In this document: one piece after another, positions 1 to 5,270 of the stretch | Layout: each line of letters starts with the position of its first letter | Numbering within the stretch: position 1 is the stretch's first letter | NCBI GenBank assembly: GCA_011051075.1 | Contig: DREN01000051.1 | Location: 1-6,115, forward strand | Origin: Deltaproteobacteria bacterium | Lineage (GTDB): Bacteria > Desulfobacterota > DSM-4660 > Desulfatiglandales > Desulfatiglandaceae | Reading direction: 5' to 3' | Length of the DNA stretch: 6,115 nt | Made by a program: the position numbers and the translations under genes | The notes under the pieces: generated by a model | The model's input: the letters and a program-made list of their open reading frames with translations, nothing else | The model's database searches: none | Told to the model about the DNA's origin: nothing

Positions 1-1291
1 GCACCTCCTCTCGTTCCCCCATCAATAGCCGGCGGCGCCTGAAGGCCCTTTCCGATATTTCCTCAACGTCAACTCCCACCTTTGTGCCGGTGGCAACGGC
101 GATGGCAAACCTGCTGTCGTGGGAGACCGAGCAGAAAAACAGGTCCCTTCCGTCGGTGAGGGGAGTGCGGGGCCGGATCTTATCCCGTGAAATGGTGGTG
201 ATGGACGATGCGGGGGTCACCCAGTCATTGCCCGACAACTGCCTGGACAGGGCCTTGCAGCAGAGCCTTGCCCCTAAGTAGCTCCTCTTTCTTCTCTCCC
301 CCAGGCGCTCATACCGCTCAAGTTCGGTATCTGAAAGGGCCATTGCCGCTGTACCGATTATAATGGTGTCCAGTTCGATTATGACCACCCAATCACAGCG
401 GGTAATGAGGAACGGAAGGGTTGGATCACCGGCTCCGGCCCCGACCCATGGGGGAGGAACCATCCCCCCGAAGCTCACCTCCTCCATAAGCACGTCCTGG
501 GCAGATTCATACAGTACTCCATCTTCATCGTAGATCCATATATCCACAAGAAACCCATTTCTCAAGCCCTCTTTTGGAGCCACCTTTGTCCAGTAGGTGG
601 TGCCTGGACGTGTCCGCCTGAATATCCGGCGTAACCCCAGGCCTGCGGGAAAGGCAACCAGCCCCATGTGGCGCTGTCCCCAGACGCAGGCGGCGTGGAG
701 GGAGGCATCAAAGGGAAAGGGGGAACCCAAGGGGGCATCTGAAGGCCCATGATCCGGGGCATGAACCCTCCCCATGGCCCCCTGTTCAGAGACCATCAGG
801 TCGCCCTTCACGTTGTGATAACTGGGGCCAAAGGGGACGAGTTCTGAGTAAAGCCTCCTGGCAGGAATCCTGAACACAGGGCCTCTGAGGGCCGCTAACT
901 CGTCAGAGGGCGGAACAGCCATCCCGCCGGGATCTCCGGAAAACCGGAGCGATACATGTTCCTTTGTCCGTGTTATGCCGGTCTTTTCTGACCTGGTCCT
1001 GGTGATGAGCCTTGAGATCAGGGCCCCGTCACCACTGACCTCTATCTCGTTGAACGCGTCTATGGGAGGACCGTCCGGGTTGAGGTAGAGGAACCTGTTG
1101 AACCTTGCCCTAATAATGATGGCCGTATCAGTGTTCGGTAGATGCTTCCGGGTGGATGCGGCCAGTAACCCCATGGCTTCCACAGCGGGAAGGACGGCCC
1201 TGCCGTTAAACCGGTGGTCCATGAGGTAGGGCAGGACCTTGATCTTGAGGGGCAGTCTCGCCTTCTCTCCTATCCGGGAAATACCTTCCAT
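1..1291 (-). CDS. PKS-type dehydratase fused to an Sfp-type 4'-phosphopantetheinyl transferase (3' end outside window)
   Basis: I translated this frame by hand: it stays open for 430 codons from ATG 1291 to the left edge. Residues about 13-290 look like a polyketide-synthase double-hotdog dehydratase. The HxxxGxxxxP motif is intact (H26, G30, P35, inside DHRFNGRAVLP), FGPSY at 154-158 matches the YGPxF element, and D195 with H199 (DASLH) matches the second-hotdog DxxxQ/H motif. From about residue 319 the sequence becomes a phosphopantetheinyl transferase: RRKRSYLGAR at 333-342, CSVSHDS at 387-393, and GVDVE with the Mg-binding D408 and E410. The window ends before the expected W/F-S-x-K-E motif. 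The likely jobs are to dehydrate beta-hydroxyacyl-ACP and to convert apo-ACP into holo-ACP, the obvious client being the ACP at 4336-4590. The start overlaps the thioesterase stop by 22 bp, which suggests translational coupling. No clear ribosome binding site precedes it; GGAGAGAAGG at 1270-1261 could instead serve a later start. DH-PPTase order also ends the enediyne-type iterative PKS. Confidence 0.85.
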   Translation of the reverse strand, partial: MEGISRIGEKARLPLKIKVLPYLMDHRFNGRAVLPAVEAMGLLAASTRKHLPNTDTAIIIRARFNRFLYLNPDGPPIDAFNEIEVSGDGALISRLITRTRSEKTGITRTKEHVSLRFSGDPGGMAVPPSDELAALRGPVFRIPARRLYSELVPFGPSYHNVKGDLMVSEQGAMGRVHAPDHGPSDAPLGSPFPFDASLHAACVWGQRHMGLVAFPAGLGLRRIFRRTRPGTTYWTKVAPKEGLRNGFLVDIWIYDEDGVLYESAQDVLMEEVSFGGMVPPPWVGAGAGDPTLPFLITRCDWVVIIELDTIIIGTAAMALSDTELERYERLGERRKRSYLGARLCCKALSRQLSGNDWVTPASSITTISRDKIRPRTPLTDGRDLFFCSVSHDSRFAIAVATGTKVGVDVEEISERAFRRRRLLMGEREEV

Positions 1292-1749
1292 AGGTAACGG
1301 GTCTTTTCGTCGATGGCCACGGGTACACCCGAGGAGTTGAGTGCGCAGTGCATGGTGAAACCCTTACATACAATATCTCCGGTCTCTCCGTGGGTGATGA
1401 TATAGTCGAACCTGAGCCTGACCCTCTCGAGTTTGCCAGGGCGGGTATGAATCCACATGGGATCGTCGTAGTGGAGGGGGGTGTGGTACTTGATCCCGAT
1501 CTCGATAATCGGGTAAACGTGGCCGTTTTCCTCAATCTGCCGGTAGGTGTACGCTGTGTCACGCATGAGGGAGGCCCTGGCAAACTCAAAATAACGGAGG
1601 TGGTTTGCGTGGTAAACGATCTGTGAGCGGTCTGTGTCAGCGTAGAGCACACGGTTCATACACCTGTGCCAGACAAGTCCGGTGGTCCGGTCCTTCACGT
1701 ACCGGTCATCGGCCTGAAGGGGCTCGGGGATGAAAGGTTCAGGTCTCAT
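1270..1749 (-). CDS. YbgC/4HBT-type hotdog acyl thioesterase
   Basis: This 159-residue protein has the 4-hydroxybenzoyl-CoA thioesterase/YbgC signature YADTDRSQIVYHANHLRYFEFAR at about 36-58. D40 aligns with the catalytic Asp (D17 of 4-HBT thioesterase, D18 of E. coli YbgC). Family members are about 130-140 residues, so there is an N-terminal extension of roughly 28 residues; M31 is an alternative start. I kept the ATG at 1749 because an in-frame TAA lies only four codons upstream and AAAGGA (1768-1763) sits 13 nt before it, a slightly long spacing. The usual Gly-Gly after the Asp is replaced by Ser-Gln. The role is hydrolysis of an acyl thioester, here probably release of the finished chain from ACP or CoA; the substrate is not predictable. 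It follows the ketosynthase after 120 bp and overlaps the dehydratase-transferase gene. The protein should be cytoplasmic, as no signal peptide or membrane segment is visible. Confidence 0.88.
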   Translation of the reverse strand: MRPEPFIPEPLQADDRYVKDRTTGLVWHRCMNRVLYADTDRSQIVYHANHLRYFEFARASLMRDTAYTYRQIEENGHVYPIIEIGIKYHTPLHYDDPMWIHTRPGKLERVRLRFDYIITHGETGDIVCKGFTMHCALNSSGVPVAIDEKTRYLWKVFPG

Positions 1750-1868
1750 GGCTGGATTTTATTCCTTTCACCGCCCCTGTCCGGCTTTGAAAGAAGGTCT
1801 TCCCAGGGAAGGTTGCCGCGCCATACCCCATAACGAATACCCGCCTGTTTCCCGGATCTCTCATATTT
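1750..1868 (-). other. Intergenic gap between ketosynthase and thioesterase
   Basis: This 119 bp stretch has no convincing ORF. It carries a perfect 6-bp-arm inverted repeat, CTTCCCAGGGAAG at 1799-1811, which could fold only as a small hairpin and is not followed by a T run on the minus strand. I see no good promoter, so co-transcription with the ketosynthase is likely but not shown. Confidence 0.4.
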
Positions 1869-3119
1869 CTACCCCACCCTCTGAAAGACCACGCAGGAGT
1901 TGCAACCACCGAAACCAAAGGAGTTCTTCAGTACAAACTCCTGTCCCATGCTTCTGGCGCCCTCGGAAACGCAGTCCAGCTCCATCTCAGGGTCGGGGGA
2001 ATGGTTGATGGTGGGCAGCAGGGTGTCTTTCACCATCCCTTCCATGGCGAATATGGCCTCAATGGCGCTCGACGCGCCCATGGCATGGCCTATCATGGAC
2101 TTGTTTGCCGAAACAGGTGGAATACGGTTGCCGAAGACCGCTTCCAAGGCCTCAAACTCCACCCTGTCCCCGATCCTGGTTGAGGTGGCGTGGGCGTTTA
2201 CAGCGTCAATATCAGAGGGGTCAAGACCTCCATCCTCGATACTTTGAGCCATACATCGCCTGACGGTCTCAAGGTTGGGGGCCACAAAGTGGTGGGCGTC
2301 CGAGGTCATGCTCCAGCCCGCCATCTCAATCTGGTGCTTCAGACCGTGGGCCCTGGCAAAGTCCCTTGTGGCGATTACAATACCGGCCGCGCCCTCGGAT
2401 ATGACGAACCCCCTCCTGTCAACGGAGAACGGTCTGCTCGACCTTTCCGGCGGGTCTGCCTCCTGGCCCTCCTTTGGCCTGTAGGCCCCGTTCATGGTGG
2501 CAAAGCCCGCCACTATGGGCTCGACCAGGACAAAATCCGCGGCACCGCATATGACCAGGTCGGCCCTTCCGTGGGCAAGGAGCATTGCCCCCACGATCAG
2601 GGATGTCAAACCCGTTGCGCAGGCTGTAACAGTGGAGACAATAGGCCCTGTCGCCCCGGTAAGGATGGACACCTTGCCCCCCACCATGTTTATGCACGAG
2701 TTGGGATTTGTAAAGGGATGGGGCATTTTTCCCTCTGAGATCATCCTCCTGTCCGCCTTAAGGACCGCGTCCTGCCCCCCCACCGCGGAACCGAAGGTAA
2801 TCCCCACCCTCGGGGCCAGTTCAGGGCCTATCACCACCCCGCTCCTCTCAAGGGCCCGGTGCGCCACAAGCAAGGCGTACTTGAAGATGGGGGAGGTCCA
2901 CTGGGCCATATTCCGGGGAGAGAGGAAGGGGTAGGGGGCGGTGTCCAGGTCTTCCACCTGCCCCGCTATACGGACGGGAAACCCCTTATCAACCGAAAAA
3001 CGGGTGAGGTATCCGATTCCGCTCTCGCCCCTTTCGGCCCTCCTCCACTGGGTCTCCATGTCGGTCCCCAAGGGGGAGACCGCGTAATATCCCAAGATTA
3101 CTGCCCTTTTTGAATTCAT
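1869..3119 (-). CDS. Beta-ketoacyl-ACP synthase, FabF/KAS II type
   Basis: This 416-residue protein has the length of FabF (about 410) and all the thiolase-fold ketosynthase motifs. The nucleophile is C167 in STVTACATG, the catalytic histidines are H310 in NAHATST and H345 in SMIGHAMGASS, and the conserved lysine is K340. The C-terminal NSFGFGG loop is at 399-405. It should catalyse decarboxylative Claisen condensation of malonyl-ACP with an acyl-ACP in the cytoplasm. Small departures from housekeeping FabF are NAHATST in place of the common NAHGTST, and GGCNSC with two cysteines (C406, C409) after the Gly-Gly. These suggest a specialised enzyme of secondary or specialised lipid metabolism. 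It is a single synthase: no second KS-like chain-length factor lies beside it. No strong Shine-Dalgarno precedes ATG 3119, but the MNSKRAVILGYYAVSPLG start matches where FabF proteins begin. Confidence 0.95.
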   Translation of the reverse strand: MNSKRAVILGYYAVSPLGTDMETQWRRAERGESGIGYLTRFSVDKGFPVRIAGQVEDLDTAPYPFLSPRNMAQWTSPIFKYALLVAHRALERSGVVIGPELAPRVGITFGSAVGGQDAVLKADRRMISEGKMPHPFTNPNSCINMVGGKVSILTGATGPIVSTVTACATGLTSLIVGAMLLAHGRADLVICGAADFVLVEPIVAGFATMNGAYRPKEGQEADPPERSSRPFSVDRRGFVISEGAAGIVIATRDFARAHGLKHQIEMAGWSMTSDAHHFVAPNLETVRRCMAQSIEDGGLDPSDIDAVNAHATSTRIGDRVEFEALEAVFGNRIPPVSANKSMIGHAMGASSAIEAIFAMEGMVKDTLLPTINHSPDPEMELDCVSEGARSMGQEFVLKNSFGFGGCNSCVVFQRVG

Positions 3120-3166
3120 GCGGTGTTCAGGTACTCAATTTGAATGAATGCAGGGATTGAGGAATT

Positions 3167-3172
3167 ACTATA
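3167..3172 (-). promoter_or_regulatory. Possible -10 box for the ketosynthase gene
   Basis: On the minus strand this reads TATAGT, a 5/6 match to TATAAT, in an AT-rich setting 47 bp before ATG 3119. No acceptable -35 hexamer stands 16-18 bp upstream, so this is only a suggestion. Confidence 0.2.
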
Positions 3173-3223
3173 AGCGGTTGATAATAATAGCTCGCTGAAA
3201 ATCTCGAGCCCCGCGACCCTTTA

Positions 3224-3258
3224 CAAAATCGTCAATCATAAATCGCCAATCATCAATC
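3224..3258 (-). repeat. Five tandem heptamers of the form GATTNNN
   Basis: Read on the minus strand from 3258 to 3224 the units are GATTGAT, GATTGGC, GATTTAT, GATTGAC and GATTTTG. All five keep GATT exactly and vary in the last three bases. The array starts 8 bp past the stop codon of the radical SAM gene. Function is unknown. Short degenerate heptamers like this are seen in intergenic DNA of various bacteria. Confidence 0.7.
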
Positions 3259-3266
3259 AAAAACGG

Positions 3267-4265
3267 CTACCACGGAATGAACCGATAGAGCTTTGCGAAC
3301 ATCTCATACACCTCCACCCAGTTTTTCAGATCCTGTTCCGTGCGTATATGGGCCCTCTTGTTTACCATCACCCAGCTCATATGGGCGGCCCCGTCCTTAC
3401 AGGTGGAGCAGTCCCTGGTCTCGGAGGTGCAGCACCTGTGCATGGTCCTGAGATCAGAGGCCCATCTGATAAAGCCCGTGAGACGCCTGGGCCTGGGATC
3501 CCTCCTGTCCAGGGGCTCGGTCACGGAAGGGCACTCATCCCAGCCGAACCTGCGGCCGAACATCTTTCCCGTGGTGATGATCTGGTGGTAGTATCTGGAC
3601 GATACAACCGTCTCGGGGTAGCTGTCCAGCATATGGTCCATCTCCGCCCTGATGCCCACCAGTTCCTCATCTGTCCAGAAAAACTGATCCACCCCCTCGT
3701 CGTTGGAGAGTAACTGCATGTGGAGCTTGAGCCCCGCGTCCCTGATCCTCCTCACTATCCTCTCGGTTTTCCCGATCTGCCTGGGGGTGATGGTGTAGAG
3801 ATAGTAGGCGTGGGGGTCCCCCTCGTAGTTCCTGCTTGATATGGAAAAGGTGTCTCTGCCTCTCAGGAGTCTCTCGTCTTCTTCATCGCCCCACAGGGAT
3901 ATGCCCACCATGAGATCCGGGAACCTGTCCCTGGGGAGCCTTATCAGGCCGTTGGTTGCGCAGAAGGTGGGGAGCCTTCTGTAGAAGGCCTCCACCCTGT
4001 CCAGGCAGAGGGTGGGCTCTCCGCCTATGAGGATGGCCAGGTTAACTCCCCGCTCCTTTTCCCTGTCAATAAAGGCCTCCCATTTTTGGAGGTCCATCTC
4101 CTCCTTTGCCACCCTGTCTTCGCTGGAAGAGAAGAAAAAGCACCCCCTGCACCGGAGATTGCACCGGTTCGTGACATCGTATATTGAGCTCCTTATATTG
4201 AGCCTGGAGATGGCCCTGTACCTCTTATACCACTCCTTATCTAATAAGGAACTTACTGTCTTCAT
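3267..4265 (-). CDS. Radical SAM protein with C-terminal cysteine cluster
   Basis: This 332-residue protein has the radical SAM 4Fe-4S motif CNLRCRGC, CxxxCxxC with C35, C39 and C42, and the GGEPTL SAM-contacting strand at 81-86. The C-terminal half carries a second cysteine set, C245, C278, C279, C286 and C289 (last part CCTSETRDCSTC), which could bind an auxiliary Fe-S cluster as in SPASM or twitch-domain enzymes. It should reductively cleave S-adenosylmethionine to start radical chemistry; the substrate is unknown. Its place between an ACP and a ketosynthase suggests an acyl chain, possibly ACP-bound, but that is inference. Family resemblance to MoaA-like or HpnH-like enzymes is general and I cannot assign a subfamily. 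No membrane segment or signal is visible. The start ATG 4265 has a good ribosome binding site. The gene is separated from the ACP by two hairpins. Confidence 0.9.
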   Translation of the reverse strand: MKTVSSLLDKEWYKRYRAISRLNIRSSIYDVTNRCNLRCRGCFFFSSSEDRVAKEEMDLQKWEAFIDREKERGVNLAILIGGEPTLCLDRVEAFYRRLPTFCATNGLIRLPRDRFPDLMVGISLWGDEEDERLLRGRDTFSISSRNYEGDPHAYYLYTITPRQIGKTERIVRRIRDAGLKLHMQLLSNDEGVDQFFWTDEELVGIRAEMDHMLDSYPETVVSSRYYHQIITTGKMFGRRFGWDECPSVTEPLDRRDPRPRRLTGFIRWASDLRTMHRCCTSETRDCSTCKDGAAHMSWVMVNKRAHIRTEQDLKNWVEVYEMFAKLYRFIPW

Positions 4266-4273
4266 CTAAAACA

Positions 4274-4279
4274 CTCCCT
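4274..4279 (-). promoter_or_regulatory. Ribosome binding site of the second radical SAM gene
   Basis: AGGGAG on the minus strand lies 8 nt before ATG 4265. This is a well-placed Shine-Dalgarno that supports this start and independent translation after the hairpins. Confidence 0.7.
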
Positions 4280-4281
4280 GG

Positions 4282-4298
4282 AAAACCGGGTTGCCCGG
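4282..4298 (-). terminator. Small hairpin with short T run after the ACP gene (weak terminator or attenuator)
   Basis: On the minus strand CCGGG-CAA-CCCGG (4298-4286) can form a 5-bp all-GC stem with a 3-nt loop, directly followed by TTTT (4285-4282). The stem and the T run are both short, so full termination is unlikely; partial read-through or an RNA end-stabilising role fits better. Confidence 0.35.
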
Positions 4299-4308
4299 GA
4301 CCTTTATG

Positions 4309-4324
4309 CGGCCCTGCCAGGCCG
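4309..4324 (-). repeat. Second GC hairpin just after the ACP stop
   Basis: CGGCC and GGCCG arms (4309-4313 and 4320-4324) flank a 6-nt loop, 11 bp past the ACP stop codon. With the next hairpin it forms a tandem pair between the ACP and the second radical SAM gene. Confidence 0.35.
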
Positions 4325-4335
4325 GCTATGAGACA

Positions 4336-4590
4336 TTACATCCTCTCCTGCACATACTGGGCGATTAACCGGATGGTCGTAAGTTTAGGGTAATCATCCT
4401 CATCGATTCTTATACCGTACTCATCCTGAACAACAAGGGCTACGGTGGCCAGGTCCATGCTGTCGATCCCCACCTCATCCACGAGATCCATGTCAGGATC
4501 AAAGTTCTCCGGGGTGACGTCTTCCAGCTTGAGCTCGTTGATCATGATTTCCGCAATACGAATGGTGATATCTGCCGTTGTTTCTGTCAC
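4336..4590 (-). CDS. Acyl carrier protein
   Basis: This 84-residue acidic protein has the length and fold pattern of a carrier protein. S44 in VGIDSMDLATV is the expected 4'-phosphopantetheine attachment site; the usual DSL is DSM here. The helix after it keeps hydrophobic and acidic positions typical of ACP (VALVVQDEYGIRIDEDD). It would carry the growing acyl chain between the ketosynthase, the dehydratases and the thioesterase. The likely activating enzyme is the phosphopantetheinyl transferase domain at the left edge. The start is GTG 4590, 14 bp after the stop of the hotdog gene, with GGGAG (4604-4600) placed 9 nt before it. The divergence of the motif and the cluster setting suggest a dedicated carrier rather than the housekeeping AcpP. 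Confidence 0.94.
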   Translation of the reverse strand: MTETTADITIRIAEIMINELKLEDVTPENFDPDMDLVDEVGIDSMDLATVALVVQDEYGIRIDEDDYPKLTTIRLIAQYVQERM

Positions 4591-4599
4591 AGTCGTCTT

Positions 4600-4604
4600 C
4601 TCCC
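4600..4604 (-). promoter_or_regulatory. Ribosome binding site that fixes the ACP GTG start
   Basis: GGGAG on the minus strand directly abuts the stop codon of the hotdog gene and lies 9 nt before GTG 4590, which supports GTG as the real start and close coupling of the two genes. Confidence 0.65.
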
Positions 4605-4961
4605 TTATCCGTCTGATTCCTCCACCACAAGGACACCCCTTGAGGCAACTTCCCCGTCGACCGTTATGCGGAAGGGGTATGATGATAGGTCCCGTTCATG
4701 GGGAGTAACGGTTATTGTCAGCCTCTCGTCAGGCCGGATGACCCGCCTGAACCGTATCCTCTTGACTCCTGCGATCCTGATGCCTCCTCCCCTGAGTCTC
4801 CTGGCCGCATCCAGGACCATTTTTAGTTGTGCCACCCCGGGAAGAACAGGTTCACCAGGGAAGTGACCGGAGAACCAGGGTGATTCAGGCCCCACCTCAG
4901 TCTTTAAGACTATTTCATCTGAGGCGGAGATATCCACGCTAATGAGGGTGTACCATTTCAT
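4605..4961 (-). CDS. FabZ/ApeI-like single-hotdog 3-hydroxyacyl-ACP dehydratase family protein
   Basis: This 118-residue protein carries the family motif SGHFPGEPVLPGVAQL (31-46), with H33 in the catalytic histidine position and the HFPGxPxxPG core intact. FabZ pairs this histidine with a glutamate 14 residues on, and FabA and ApeI-like proteins use an aspartate there; here the aligned residue is K47. The protein may therefore be a dehydratase with altered chemistry, or a non-catalytic or different hotdog enzyme. The nearest look-alikes are the short ApeI-type proteins of aryl polyene clusters (PGVxQL sequence). It starts at ATG 4961, 24 bp after the stop of the cobalamin radical SAM reading frame, with no strong ribosome binding site. 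The spacing suggests one transcript with the ACP that follows. Cytoplasmic; no signal or membrane segment. Confidence 0.85.
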   Translation of the reverse strand: MKWYTLISVDISASDEIVLKTEVGPESPWFSGHFPGEPVLPGVAQLKMVLDAARRLRGGGIRIAGVKRIRFRRVIRPDERLTITVTPHERDLSSYPFRITVDGEVASRGVLVVEESDG

Positions 4962-4985
4962 GGGACTGCCAGACGGTTCTCTTTC

Positions 4986-5270
4986 TTATCTTATGAGGTG
5001 TTCCCACAGGGGGCCTGAGTGTCCCCGGCTGTACATCCTGGAGACTATCTTTTCCATTGTCCGGGTGCCTGAGCCCACCACCCAGTTGAGATGGCCCTTT
5101 GCCCGTTTTTCCACCATATCCACAATCTCGCCGGTCTCTATTGACCGAGGCCGGTAGAACACAGGCTCCAGGATGCTCTCAGACCTGGATACCTGGCCCT
5201 CTTCAATTGCGATTTCATAAAGGGCCGTATGGGGATAGATGCGCAGAGCGCAAAAAAAAAGAGGACACAC
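4986..5270 (-). pseudogene. C-terminal part of the cobalamin radical SAM protein, displaced by a frameshift
   Basis: This 94-codon frame continues the upstream radical SAM protein after the T9 tract at 5260-5252. The first meaningful segment is CALRIYPHTALYEIA; an RIYPxT segment is characteristic of the region after the barrel in B12-binding radical SAM proteins. The GTG at 5270 lies before the tract and overlaps the other frame, so it is unlikely to be a true start. Adding one T to the tract, or removing two, would join the two frames and give about 88 further residues ending in EHLIR. The frame is free of stops and protein-like to its end, so any break is recent, is a sequencing or assembly error, or is bypassed by slippage. 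Confidence 0.8.

Larger units (their letters stand above)
3120..3266 (-). other. AT-rich gap upstream of the ketosynthase
   Basis: The 147 bp between the radical SAM stop and the ketosynthase ATG is visibly more AT-rich than the genes and is the longest gap in the window. It holds a tandem heptamer run and a weak -10-like box, listed separately. I see no ORF and no RNA gene in it. If the ketosynthase and the genes after it have their own promoter, this is where it would be. Confidence 0.5.

Noticed and set aside
84..281. Plus-strand 65-codon frame near the left edge
   Set aside because: It is antisense to the phosphopantetheinyl transferase motifs (SVSHD, GVDVE) on the minus strand.
562..762. 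Minus-strand 66-codon frame with Pro/Trp-rich sequence
   Set aside because: It lies inside the dehydratase domain in another frame; the dehydratase frame has the DxxxH motif here.
1206..1652. Minus-strand frame of 148 codons overlapping the thioesterase
   Set aside because: It is rich in Thr, Ser, Pro and Arg and has no motif, while the overlapping frame has a full thioesterase signature.
1799..1811. Perfect inverted repeat CTTCCCAGGGAAG considered as a terminator or operator
   Set aside because: The loop is too small for a strong hairpin, no T run follows on the minus strand, and nothing else supports an operator.
2190..2738. Plus-strand open frame of 182 codons opposite the ketosynthase
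   Set aside because: It lies entirely antisense to a gene with intact catalytic motifs, and its translation shows low-complexity, family-less sequence; it is a shadow of the real frame.
3224..3258. Heptamer run considered as a CRISPR array
   Set aside because: Units are 7 bp with no spacers of uniform length and no cas genes are present.
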